A stretch of DNA of 64,000 nucleotides from Muricauda sp. SCSIO 64092. Its GTDB lineage: Bacteria > Bacteroidota > Bacteroidia > Flavobacteriales > Flavobacteriaceae. Numbering within the stretch: the stretch's first letter is position 1; each line of letters opens with the position of its first letter. The translations under genes were made by a program, and so were the position numbers. The notes below the pieces were generated by a model. That model did not search any database. It was not told the origin of the DNA and saw nothing but the letters and a program-made list of their open reading frames with translations. The stretch spans positions 4,233,001-4,297,000 of the forward strand of contig NZ_CP095413.1 of NCBI RefSeq assembly GCF_023016285.1. The letters run 5' to 3'. Shown in pieces: positions 54,995-63,196 of the stretch.

Positions 54995-56729
54995 AATCGT
55001 CAAATATTTTGTTGACCGTGGCAATGTTTTTGCCTACTCTTGAATTAAATTCTGCATTTAGTTTTGGTATGGTAGTCACATGTCGATTTAAACATGAAAA
55101 AATGTTCTGGATAGTGTAATCGGCTTCATTGACCACTCTCCTAATTGCTACCGCAGGAATCCATCCACTTATTGGATGAGGCCTATAAAATCTTGTTGTT
55201 CCAAATTCTTCTTCGGCTAATCTTGCGCCAATATAAAACCCCCACATTTCACCAACCCCACAAACACCTGAGTTCTTACCACGTCCATTTCCATAAGGGT
55301 TATTTTTATTGCCGTATGTAATAATGTAGTTAATATACTTGATCCAATAGCCATTACCAACTTTTTTGAAATGCGAGGCATGTCCCAGTTCATGAAAGGT
55401 GGTTTCAAAAACACCATCCGTTCCTTGACTCGCATTTGCTTTTATAATCACATCGGGAAGTACAAACCTTGCAACAAGCCACAATTTATTGAGGGGTACA
55501 AAAATGGCTGCTTTATTAAGAAAAGAAACCAAATCGGAATTGGTTCTAAAACCTACAGCTCCCCAAGTTCTTCTGAGCATTGGTGCAGCACCACCACCAG
55601 ATTTTCCATTGGCAACAATTCTAAGATTGCGGTGTGGCTTGCCAATACCAAATCGGGTGCAATAATTTAAGTATTTAACCGTAGCATTGTTTACCGTTGA
55701 CCAACGCCAACCCACGGAGTTTGTATTAAAAGTTATGTTATGTCCATATTTGCTATGCTTTCCTGCTCTGTACCTTGCTGAGGAAATACTAATGGTTGAC
55801 GGCCATATTTTAAAACCCCTTGTGTTTTTGAACACTACGGTATATCTAACACTACGTCTGTAACCCCTGTTTACTTTATAATACCCTTTCGAATTTGTCC
55901 AACCTTTGGCCCATTTGAACCAACGTCTTGTTTTGACCTTTACACCGACAACAGGGTCAGGAACTCCTGTTACGGTATTTCTTACCTTGATATAGCCTTG
56001 AGGTCTTCGCTTACTTCTCCTTGCCGTGATTCCATTTTTGGCTTTTTGTTCTTTTTCGGGTTCTTCCCAATTGTCCGTAATCCTTAAAGATTCATCTTCG
56101 AGATCATAAAGAAAGCTTTTGGAAATACCACTTTTTCCTGCAATGGTAGTAGTAGTGGTTTCGTCCTCTTCTTCATCTCCTTCTTCCTCTTCAAGACCGG
56201 ATTCCTCTATCAAAAATAAATCCTCAATTTTTTCATAAGTTACGTCGGGGTGGAATTGATAATCTTTTACTACCGAAGTGTATAACCATTGTGCTTTTTC
56301 TATTTCTGTATTTTCATCAACAAAATAGTCTCCCTCTTGCTCAATTTCGACATCCAGTGGAATTATGGAGAGGTTTAAAGAATCTGCAATCAATAGGTTC
56401 TTTTGCTCATCATTCTCCACCCAAAACTTTACGTAATAATCAGTGGTTTGAATATCCAAATCATCATTTAACGTTTTTGAAGAATAGTTCTTAGGTTCCT
56501 TTTGTTGTTTTCTCTTTAGGCTTTTTAATGCCAGTCTCATGTTCTCGACAGAATAAGGATTTGACAACTTTTCTCCTAAGACAATTTTACCATCGGATTC
56601 AGAAGCTAATTCTTCACTCAATGATAGTTCTGGTTCGGAGGTGTTCTCAATTTCATCTTTTTTACAAGAATACGTAAGTATTCCAATCAGGGCTAGTATA
56701 AGTAACCCATAACTACGTGCTTTTTTCAT
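54984..56729 (-). CDS. Exported zincin-type metalloprotease lipoprotein
   Basis: This 581-residue lipoprotein has the signal LLILALIGILTYSCKKDE. The N-terminal third is acidic (EEEEGDEEEDETTTTT at about 180). A carboxypeptidase-like beta domain follows (about 245-300, GYIKVRNTVTGVPDPVVGVKVK). The C-terminal third has the zinc motif FHELGHASHF (about residue 446) and a downstream GVGEMWGFYIG (about 494) whose Glu is a candidate third ligand. It is likely a surface or periplasmic peptidase. It heads a leftward operon with three lipoproteins, inside a mobile element, so it may be a competition or host-interaction factor. Confidence 0.78.
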   Translation of the reverse strand: MKKARSYGLLILALIGILTYSCKKDEIENTSEPELSLSEELASESDGKIVLGEKLSNPYSVENMRLALKSLKRKQQKEPKNYSSKTLNDDLDIQTTDYYVKFWVENDEQKNLLIADSLNLSIIPLDVEIEQEGDYFVDENTEIEKAQWLYTSVVKDYQFHPDVTYEKIEDLFLIEESGLEEEEGDEEEDETTTTTIAGKSGISKSFLYDLEDESLRITDNWEEPEKEQKAKNGITARRSKRRPQGYIKVRNTVTGVPDPVVGVKVKTRRWFKWAKGWTNSKGYYKVNRGYRRSVRYTVVFKNTRGFKIWPSTISISSARYRAGKHSKYGHNITFNTNSVGWRWSTVNNATVKYLNYCTRFGIGKPHRNLRIVANGKSGGGAAPMLRRTWGAVGFRTNSDLVSFLNKAAIFVPLNKLWLVARFVLPDVIIKANASQGTDGVFETTFHELGHASHFKKVGNGYWIKYINYIITYGNKNNPYGNGRGKNSGVCGVGEMWGFYIGARLAEEEFGTTRFYRPHPISGWIPAVAIRRVVNEADYTIQNIFSCLNRHVTTIPKLNAEFNSRVGKNIATVNKIFDDYGY

Positions 56730-57056
56730 ATAGTTTGGTTTTTTTGGTATAAATGTTGTTTGGTATAAATGTTGTTTTGTATTTTAAAATTCATTCTTTA
56801 CAGAAATTCTCCTAAAAAAAGTGTCGAGACCGACTAAAAATGGGATGAAGAAGAAGTAAGAAGGGATTGTGAAATCTGAATATTTTCCAATTATTGCGCT
56901 TTCACCTCAAAATCTGATGTTTTGACTTTTAGTTTTTTCCAAAAACATATTTTTTAGTGCCAAAACGTATCAAACGGGAACAAACAACGTTTTTCTTTCG
57001 ATGATGAATATGCTATATTTACAAGGCTGAAATAAGCACATTTTAAGTACGGTCAT
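56730..57056. other. Spacer with a 16-bp tandem repeat
   Basis: TGGTATAAATGTTGTT occurs twice in a row (56745-56760, 56761-56776) just upstream of the protease start, in a position to affect its promoter or leader. The rest (to about 56980) shows no gene. CCTAAAAAAAGTGTCGAGACC near 56812 resembles 14130-14160. From about 56980 homology to the oriT-like copies begins. Confidence 0.5.
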
Positions 57057-57377
57057 CTACTTTTTTTGATTTGACTTTCCTAATGGCCGTACCCATCAAT
57101 AATTGATAACGGAATTTTGATTCCGTAAAAAGGCAACTGATAAGAGAATCAGTTGTCGGAGAATTTTGTCATGCCAGAGCATGAGGGAATTTGTAGAGCA
57201 AGAGGGTAGCGTGCTGGCGCAGCGCTACGTTTTCCATTTACTCTGCAAAACCCCTGTTTATAAGGGGTTTGGGGTTTTGGAAGTTTTGAAGCAATAAAAC
57301 TAATTGTCACAAAACCTTTGGAAAGCCCATAAAAAACTGAAAAATATTGTCACAATATGATATAATACAGGACTAAA
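57057..57377 (+). other. oriT-like region, copy 3 (with intact BfmA)
   Basis: It contains the TTTGATTTGACTTTC motif (57065-57080), hairpin 1 CAACTGAT/ATCAGTTG (57134-57155), hairpin 2 GTAGCG/CGCTAC (57206-57228), hairpin 3 CCCC/GGGG (57251-57267) and two ATTGTCACAA sites (57303-57312 and 57346-57355), 43 bases apart. In hairpin 2 both sides have changed relative to copy 1 (GTAACG/CGTTAC), keeping the pair. The order is the same as in copies 1 and 2. This is the most complete candidate origin of transfer in the window. Confidence 0.65.
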
Positions 57378-57941
57378 ATGGATGATTTTAAAACGGTACG
57401 GATAAAAAAGAAAACTTTGATAAGGTTCAAGAGTTTTTCAAGAAAGGTTTCAAACAGCTATTCCAAAACTTTGGATATGGTGATGGAATTTTTCGAGTGG
57501 CACGGGTTTTTGCCCGATGACCGTTTTGGAAAGAGCATGGTAGAGGAAATCATAAAGAACCGAAAGCGCACCAATGCCATCATAGCCATTATCAAGGATA
57601 TCGAAAAGAGCCAGACCCTGCCAACAGTGGCCATGTTGCAATCCCTATTTGAACAACAGTTAGAACCAGAAGAGGAAGAGAGTGATTTTCAAGATTACTT
57701 TGGTATTATAGAAAAGAAATTTGAAAATGGCCATGAGGAAGAAGAATGGATGGAAGAGACTACCGTTCCCAAAATTCGATATGAGCGTTTGGAGTATAAA
57801 ATGGATGAGCTAAAAAAGGATTTTAGCTATGTATTGGATAATGTCAAGCTTGTAAAGAGCACTTTTGGGAAATCTTATTTTAGATTGGAGCTTACGGAAG
57901 GGGAAATCGAAAAATTCAAAAGAGTAATAAAAAACTCATAG
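57378..57941 (+). CDS. BfmA/BtgA-type mobilisation protein
   Basis: This 187-residue protein begins DDFKTVRIKKKTLIRFKSF, with a ribbon-helix-helix-like N-terminus and NSYSKTLDMVMEFFEWHGFLP. The middle is acidic (EPEEEESDFQDYF) and the C-terminal helices are charged. It fits BfmA/BtgA, the DNA-binding accessory that acts with a relaxase at oriT. No relaxase is present in this element, so it may be mobilised by the relaxase of a coresident element. It starts 22 bases after the second ATTGTCACAA site, which could be its operator as well. Confidence 0.85.
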   Translation: MDDFKTVRIKKKTLIRFKSFSRKVSNSYSKTLDMVMEFFEWHGFLPDDRFGKSMVEEIIKNRKRTNAIIAIIKDIEKSQTLPTVAMLQSLFEQQLEPEEEESDFQDYFGIIEKKFENGHEEEEWMEETTVPKIRYERLEYKMDELKKDFSYVLDNVKLVKSTFGKSYFRLELTEGEIEKFKRVIKNS

Positions 57942-58310
57942 GTTATGTGCATAACCATATGTCATTAAAGAGTAATGCGTTTTACTTTTTTGATATGTTT
58001 AAAATAAAACAAACCTGTTTAAAAATAATTAGTAGTAAAATCTAAATAATATGTAGTTAAAATTAACTTAAAATGAGTATATTAGACTACAAATAGAGGC
58101 AGATAAATGATGGATGAAAAATACCCTAATCGGGGTATTTTTTTATGGATTAAAGTTATCCCTATATAACTCTATGGAATTGATTACGGATTTCCACAAG
58201 GAATATTAATATTCAATTTCGATTTTTACGAGTTACATAAAGTAGGAATAGGCTCTTCCTGTTTATAGGGAATGATATGAGATAATAGGAATAAAATGAT
58301 GTATATAACA
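57942..58310. other. Gene-free spacer before the TIR cassette
   Basis: About 370 AT-rich bases. AAATACCCTAATCGGGGTATTT near 58122 holds the inverted pair AATACCC/GGGTATT followed by T residues and may end BfmA transcription. Otherwise nothing is recognised. TATATAACAAGTTAGTCAC at its end forms the left border of the TIR cassette. Confidence 0.5.
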
Positions 58311-58334
58311 AGTTAGTCACAAATTGAAAAAAAT

Positions 58335-58877
58335 ATGAGCATAATATCAAAATCCCGACTGACAGGATATAGAAATAGTACTCGCTACTACAGCAAGACT
58401 ATTAATGAAAGCTTAAGGGAATTTAAAGCAGAAAGCCGGTATTCTAAAGTGACTATTTTCCTGTCTCACAAACACGATGAAACAGAAGAACTTGATAGTG
58501 CTATTAGTTTCCTGAAGCGTTTTGGAGTAGAAATCTATGTTGATTGGCTTGACGATGGAATGCCTAGAACTACAAGTGGAATTACCGCAAACAGAATTAA
58601 ACAAAAAATCAAAGAGAATAGAAAGTTTATTTTTCTTGCTACGGAAGGAGCAATAAGTTCCAAATGGTTTAATTGGGAATTAGGTCACGGAGATGCACAA
58701 AAGTATATTGAACATATTGCTGTACTTCCAGTAAAAAACAATTACTCTGATTTTAGTGGAGCTGAATATCTACAAATCTATCCTTACATATACGAGAGTG
58801 ATTCTACACCAAATTCATTCTATGTAAAATATCCAAATGGTGACTTAAAAGGACTCGGAGCTTGGTTAAAAAGTTAA
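58335..58877 (+). CDS. TIR-domain protein (probable NAD-consuming sensor/enzyme)
   Basis: This 180-residue protein has a short basic N-terminus and then a TIR fold: VTIFLSHKHDE (residues 39-49, beta A), FLKRFGVEIYVDWLDDGMP (59-77, BB loop region), KFIFLATEGAISSKWFNWELG (97-117) with Glu115 in the place of the catalytic Glu of TIR NADases. Bacterial TIR proteins of anti-phage systems make cyclic-ADP-ribose-like signals or degrade NAD. The next gene starts 4 bases later and encodes a small membrane protein. Both are followed by a second, distinct TIR-like gene. The domain call is firm and the enzymatic role is inferred. Confidence 0.88.
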   Translation: MSIISKSRLTGYRNSTRYYSKTINESLREFKAESRYSKVTIFLSHKHDETEELDSAISFLKRFGVEIYVDWLDDGMPRTTSGITANRIKQKIKENRKFIFLATEGAISSKWFNWELGHGDAQKYIEHIAVLPVKNNYSDFSGAEYLQIYPYIYESDSTPNSFYVKYPNGDLKGLGAWLKS

Positions 58878-58881
58878 AGAA

Positions 58882-59283
58882 ATGGAAGAAAAGAAAATTA
58901 AACACCTTGAATTTATCCAACTGGTAATAACTAGAATGAATGTTAATTCTTTTTTACTTCGTGGATGGTCAGTAACGCTTGTAGCAGCATTATTCGCATT
59001 TGCAGCTAAAGACACAAATATCGATTATGTGCTGATTACCTATATTTCAACACCACTTTTTTGGCTATTAGACGGTTATTATTTATCACAAGAGAGAAAA
59101 TATAGGGACTTATACAACGTAATTCGACAAAAAAATGAAAATGAGATTGATTTTGATATGAATGCAACAGTAACAAATAGTAATAAAAATAGCTGGATTT
59201 CGAGCACATTTTCGATTACTCAAATAATCTTTTACGGAACCCTAATCGCAATTACACTTGTGGTAATGTTTATAATAAATTAA
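58882..59283 (+). CDS. Small membrane protein, probable effector of the TIR operon
   Basis: This 133-residue protein has membrane segments at about residues 26-42 (RGWSVTLVAALFAFAA), 48-66 (YVLITYISTPLFWLLDGYYL) and 112-132 (QIIFYGTLIAITLVVMFII), and a charged loop between them (SQERKYRDLYNVIRQKNENE). I know no named family for it, though the size and topology are like SLATT-type pore-forming effectors. It is embedded between two TIR-type genes with spacing of 4 bases and 1 base, so the three must be expressed as a unit. Membrane disruption after phage sensing is the working idea. Confidence 0.75.
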   Translation: MEEKKIKHLEFIQLVITRMNVNSFLLRGWSVTLVAALFAFAAKDTNIDYVLITYISTPLFWLLDGYYLSQERKYRDLYNVIRQKNENEIDFDMNATVTNSNKNSWISSTFSITQIIFYGTLIAITLVVMFIIN

Positions 59284-59284
59284 T

Positions 59285-59866
59285 ATGGCGAAAAGAGTAT
59301 TTTTTAGTTTTCACTATCAAGATGTTATTGACTTTAGAGCAAACGTGGTAAGAAATCACTGGCTACTAAAACCTGACAGAGAATCCGCAGGTTATTTTGA
59401 TGCTTCAGTTTGGGAAAAAGCCAAAAAGGAAGGCGATTTAGCATTAAAAAGATTAATCAATGGAGCATTAAAAAATACCTCAAACACTTGTGTTCTAATT
59501 GGTTCGGATACTTTCAATAGAAAATGGGTAAGCTATGAGATAATGAAAAGTATGCAGGTGGGTAATCATATTTTTGGAGTTCATATTAATGGCATAAAAG
59601 GCAAAGATGGAAAAACAAAAACAAAAACAAAAGGTTCTAATCCACTATATTTTTTAGGTTATTCATTCTCTGATGATGGTACGAAAATTAATTTACATGA
59701 CTACATAAACGGGAAATGGATAAAGTACCCTGATTTAGACGGTTATTCTGTGAAAAAAGTGGATGAAAAGTATAGAAATAAAATTTACCGATTGTCAGAG
59801 GATTATCCTGTTTATGACTGGAATAGTGACGATGGATATAATAATTTTTCAAAATGGACGAAATAA
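59285..59866 (+). CDS. ThsB-like TIR-fold protein (DUF1863 / MTH538 type)
   Basis: This 193-residue protein starts KRVFFSFHYQDVIDFRANVVRN and continues KPDRESAGYFDASVWEKAKK, TCVLIGSDTFNRKWVSYEIMKS (Glu85), then HIFGVHINGIKGKDG. These are the landmarks of the MTH538 TIR-like family that includes ThsB, the phage-sensing signal producer of Thoeris. ThsA (SIR2 plus SLOG) is not present in the window. It follows the membrane-protein gene by 1 base. Two different TIR proteins plus a membrane protein do not match the classical Thoeris gene set as I know it. Confidence 0.88.
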   Translation: MAKRVFFSFHYQDVIDFRANVVRNHWLLKPDRESAGYFDASVWEKAKKEGDLALKRLINGALKNTSNTCVLIGSDTFNRKWVSYEIMKSMQVGNHIFGVHINGIKGKDGKTKTKTKGSNPLYFLGYSFSDDGTKINLHDYINGKWIKYPDLDGYSVKKVDEKYRNKIYRLSEDYPVYDWNSDDGYNNFSKWTK

Positions 59867-59870
59867 AGCC

Positions 59871-60007
59871 AGTGACTAATAACGTATCCTAAAAATAGCG
59901 GTTTAATCGCTTAAACGAAAGAAAATGAATAAACTAAAGGTTATTGTTAAACTGAAAAATTAGTGCATAAAATCTGCAACTATTCATAACCTAGACTATT
60001 GTACATA
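59871..60007 (+). other. attC-like spacer between two cassettes
   Basis: It begins AGTGACTAATAACGTAT, contains the inverted pair GTTTAA/TTAAAC (59901-59916), and ends ACTATTGTACATA. The start pairs with the left border of the TIR cassette (TTAGTCAC, 58313-58320). The end pairs with the right border of the SEFIR cassette (61133-61142). This is the arrangement expected for a recombination site joining two integron-type cassettes. Confidence 0.45.
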
Positions 60008-60026
60008 ATTATGACCAAAACATCTA

Positions 60027-61124
60027 ATGGAAGAGAATAACCCAAAAGTATTTATAAGTTACAGTCACGATAGTAAAGAACACCAAGACAGAGTACTTGA
60101 ACTATCGAACAAGTTAAGAAGTGAAGGTATAGATTGTGCTCTTGACCAATATGAAGATTCACCACCTGAAGGTTGGCCAAAATGGATGGACAGAAATGTA
60201 AAAAACTCTGACTTCATTTTAGTTGTATGCACAGAAACCTATTATAGGCGAGTTGATGGTACAGACGAAAAAGGAAATGGCATAAAGTGGGAAAGCACTC
60301 TAATTTACCAACAGCTTTATAATGCGGGAACAAACAACACTAAATTCATTCCTGTAATTTTTAAAGATGGAGAATTTAAGCATATACCAGAGCCATTACA
60401 AGGTTCTACCTTTTACAATGTTGATGACATTGATGAATACGAAAAATTGTATTGGAGATTAAGAGGTGTTAAGACCACAAAACCTGAGTTAGGAAAATTA
60501 AGAGAATTACCTGAAAAGTCAAGAAAAACTCTGTTCATTTCAGGGTTAATCGACCAAGAAAAATGGGATGAGGCAAAATGGCAAGCAGGTGTTGCTTATT
60601 TATATTCAGCAGAAGGAGACCTACCACCTGTTATTACCGTTCTCTTTAAAAACTTGGATTTAGGAAAGGAAATCTTTGAAGAAATAATAGAAAAGACAGG
60701 CATAGAGGACAAAAGCGAAAGATTACGAGTTTCTATTGTAGAAGGAGAAGTACCTAATCAAGATTATGGCTACTTTGTTGTTATTGGAGAAAATGTGGAA
60801 TCGACAAATAATCTCATATCAAAGCTTCCAGAAAATAAAGAAATTCGATATGTGGGAATCAATCAGCGAATTCACAGAATGAAACCAAGTAAAGGTTCAG
60901 ACAATCTTTCCAATTTCAAAAAGGAAGTTGAAAAACACGGTTGCTATCATATAGCACCAGCACAACAAATTGAAGATCCTGAAAAAGGAATGGGATATAG
61001 AATTGAGATGGAATACAAAATTTTGAAAAGAAGAATTGAATTCAGGCAATATGATGAAATTCCTGATGAGAATGACCCAGATAGCATTTTGAAATCAGAG
61101 GGAATTCTACAATATAAATTTTAA
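60027..61124 (+). CDS. SEFIR-domain protein with unknown C-terminal domain
   Basis: This 365-residue protein has an N-terminal SEFIR domain, a relative of TIR: KVFISYSHDSKEHQDRVLELSNKLR (residues 7-31), GIDCALDQYEDSPPEGWPKWMDRNV, SDFILVVCTETYYRR. After about residue 160 the rest (FISGLIDQEKWDEAKWQAGVAYLYSAEG, YFVVIGENVESTNNLISKLPE) is a second domain I cannot name, possibly a sensor or effector. Bacterial SEFIR proteins are known in anti-phage abortive infection with NAD loss. It stands alone between attC-like borders, 160 bases after the TIR operon, so it may be an independent defence gene or a companion. Confidence 0.85.
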   Translation: MEENNPKVFISYSHDSKEHQDRVLELSNKLRSEGIDCALDQYEDSPPEGWPKWMDRNVKNSDFILVVCTETYYRRVDGTDEKGNGIKWESTLIYQQLYNAGTNNTKFIPVIFKDGEFKHIPEPLQGSTFYNVDDIDEYEKLYWRLRGVKTTKPELGKLRELPEKSRKTLFISGLIDQEKWDEAKWQAGVAYLYSAEGDLPPVITVLFKNLDLGKEIFEEIIEKTGIEDKSERLRVSIVEGEVPNQDYGYFVVIGENVESTNNLISKLPENKEIRYVGINQRIHRMKPSKGSDNLSNFKKEVEKHGCYHIAPAQQIEDPEKGMGYRIEMEYKILKRRIEFRQYDEIPDENDPDSILKSEGILQYKF

Positions 61125-61179
61125 AAAATAACTATGTACAATAATGCTTCTGTAAGTAATTGCTTGTTCTCATCTACCT

Positions 61180-61235
61180 CTGAAAATCCTTGCGGATTTT
61201 CAGCTTGGTGTGTACCTGCCTGCCTGCAGGCAGGC
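61180..61235. repeat. Two adjacent hairpins after the SEFIR gene
   Basis: CTGAAAATCC/GGATTTTCAG with loop TTGC (61180-61203) is followed by a perfect 18-bp palindrome with half-site GCCTGCCTG (61218-61235). The first may be a terminator. The second resembles dispersed palindromes common in flavobacterial genomes. Confidence 0.6.
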
Positions 61236-61280
61236 TTGCAAGATTAACCGCTAAACCACGCAACTCCTCATAGCCAAGAC

Positions 61281-62899
61281 CGTCAGACTGTCTCAAAAGT
61301 ATTAAGAATTAGAGAGAAACATTATAATGAATTATATACGAGGAGCCTCCCGAGAACAACTTACATTATATACCACATGTCTGGACGATATGGTTGATCG
61401 GGATAATACCGTAAGGTTTATTGATGTTTTTGTTGATAATCTCGATTTGGAGCAGTTAGGTTTTACAACTATTTCTAATCAAGGTAGACCAGCATATAAT
61501 CCTAAAGATTTACTTAAGCTTTATATCTATGGCTATATGAATCGTATGCGTTCTTCCAGGGTATTGGAAAAGGAATGTGTTCGTAATATAGAACTCATGT
61601 GGTTACTTAAAAACCTTAAACCAGATCATAATACGATCTCTAGGTTTAGACAATCTAATCCCAAAGCCATAAAGCGTGTCTTTAGAGAAAGTGTTTCTAT
61701 AGCTCAGGATTTTAATCTTATTGGAGCTATATTCATTGCTGGTGACTCTACAAAACTTAGAGCTCGGAACAGTAAAAAGAACAATTACAATAAAAAGAAA
61801 ATACAACGCCATTTAGAGTATATAGACAATAAGCTAGATGAGTATAATGAGGCATTAGCTACCGCCGATGGCGATGAAAAAAAAGCCATCGAAAAAGCGA
61901 TAAACAAACATCGGGTACATCAAGATAAATACCAACAAATACAAATGGTATTGGAACAGGATAAGAGCTGTGAAAACCCACAAATATCAACTTCTGATCC
62001 AGATAGCAGGCACCAAATTGTTCGGGGAACGATTACCGAAATAACCTATACAGCCCAAAGGACTGTAGACGATAAACATAAACTTCTTATTGATTACAAA
62101 CTCACCAATGAGAATGATAAAAAGGCTATGGGTATGATGCTTAGAAGAGCAAAAAGTATTTTAAGAACCAATACATTTACAGCACTTTATGACAAAGGCT
62201 ATCATACCGGTAGTGAGTTCTATACTGCAAATTGCCTGGGAATAAAAACCCTTGTGGCCATACCAGGTATTGGCAGAAGTAGCCAAGCACCAGACCCAAC
62301 TTATAATGTTGGGCACTTTATTTATAACAAAAAAGAGGACACCTATACTTGTCCGAAAAACAGAGAACTAATCTCTAATGGTAATTGGTATAAGGCTAGA
62401 AACTATAAGTTTAAGCAATATAAAACCAAGCCTTGTAAAACTTGCCCAGTAATGACAAGTTGTACAACTTCAAAGGTCAATGGGAAGATTGTTCAACGTA
62501 GCCAGTATAAATCGTACATAGATAGCAACAAAAAGCATGTAGCCAATAACCAAGGACTTTACAAAAAGCGACAAGCCATTGTAGAGCATCCCTTTGGTAC
62601 GATAAAGAGGCAATGGGGTTTTGATTATATAATTACAAAGAAAGGAATTGCTTCAGCCAGTGCTGATTTTGGATTAACAGCTTTAGCATACAACCTTAAA
62701 AGAATGTTCAATCTAGGCTGGAAACCAAAAATATCCGTCTTAAAAGCATTTTTTAAACACCTTATTTGCTTTTATAATGACCAGAGTGTTTGTTTTAACG
62801 GAATCTCAGTTTTAGGTAATCCATTTGGAAAACCCTCTAACAAATTAATATATTTTTAAAATAAACAACTAATCACGGTAGTTTTGAGACAGACTGACG
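61281..62899 (+). mobile_element. Complete IS1182-family insertion sequence
   Basis: The ends at 61281-61301 (CGTCAGACTGTCTCAAAAGT...) and 62879-62899 are inverted repeats matching at 19 of 21 bases. Between them lies a single full-length transposase gene. The element lies between the SEFIR gene and the right end of the integrated element. I could not identify a convincing target duplication. Confidence 0.85.
61327..62859 (+). CDS. IS1182-family transposase
   Basis: This is a 510-residue DDE transposase, full length for the family. It starts YIRGASREQLTLYTTCLDDMV, followed by DLLKLYIYGYMNRMRSSRVLE, IFIAGDSTKLRARNS (first Asp), ALYDKGYHTGSEF (second Asp), a Cys-rich segment (CPKNREL ... CKTCPVMTSC) and EHPFGTIKRQWGFDYIITKKG (Glu). 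The frame is uninterrupted and both terminal repeats are present, so the copy may be active. Confidence 0.92.
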   Translation: MNYIRGASREQLTLYTTCLDDMVDRDNTVRFIDVFVDNLDLEQLGFTTISNQGRPAYNPKDLLKLYIYGYMNRMRSSRVLEKECVRNIELMWLLKNLKPDHNTISRFRQSNPKAIKRVFRESVSIAQDFNLIGAIFIAGDSTKLRARNSKKNNYNKKKIQRHLEYIDNKLDEYNEALATADGDEKKAIEKAINKHRVHQDKYQQIQMVLEQDKSCENPQISTSDPDSRHQIVRGTITEITYTAQRTVDDKHKLLIDYKLTNENDKKAMGMMLRRAKSILRTNTFTALYDKGYHTGSEFYTANCLGIKTLVAIPGIGRSSQAPDPTYNVGHFIYNKKEDTYTCPKNRELISNGNWYKARNYKFKQYKTKPCKTCPVMTSCTTSKVNGKIVQRSQYKSYIDSNKKHVANNQGLYKKRQAIVEHPFGTIKRQWGFDYIITKKGIASASADFGLTALAYNLKRMFNLGWKPKISVLKAFFKHLICFYNDQSVCFNGISVLGNPFGKPSNKLIYF

Positions 62900-62933
62900 T
62901 TGTAAGTAATGCAAGCAAAAACTATTACAAAAA

Positions 62934-63035
62934 ATGAAAAGGATTAATTTGGAATTATATCCGAACCCAGATATTGGTAGAGATTGCTTATTTAATATTA
63001 ATCATGTAATCGAACTGGATAAAAACATGAAGTAA
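62934..63035 (+). pseudogene. Short remnant resembling a type IX sorting motif
   Basis: A 33-codon frame reads KRINLELYPNPDIGRDCLFNI. LYPNP followed by Gly is like the start of type A type IX secretion sorting domains, so this could be the tail of a lost secreted protein. It is too short to be sure and may be chance. Confidence 0.3.
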
Positions 63036-63116
63036 TCTATTTCCAATAAAATATCCAATTAAACTTTTAATTTCTTAACTTTAATCGCTAAAACAAAACA
63101 AAAGTTCTTATCAAAT

Positions 63117-63138
63117 AAGTTACCCATTCGGTTACCTA
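63117..63138 (+). promoter_or_regulatory. Arm-type site inside the right end of the element
   Basis: AAGTTACCCATTCGGTTACC differs by one base from the block upstream of both integrases (about 16302 and 51877). It lies 60 bases left of att core 4, so both ends of the 51.76-63.21 kb element carry it in the same orientation. Confidence 0.6.
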
Positions 63139-63196
63139 ATCAATTAAGAAGTACGTAACTTTTTGATTATTAAAAACATAAAGGGAACGGCAGACT

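Noticed and set aside
58335..59866. Classical Thoeris system
   Set aside because: A ThsB-like protein is present but no ThsA (SIR2 plus SLOG) gene; the operon has a second TIR protein and a membrane protein instead.
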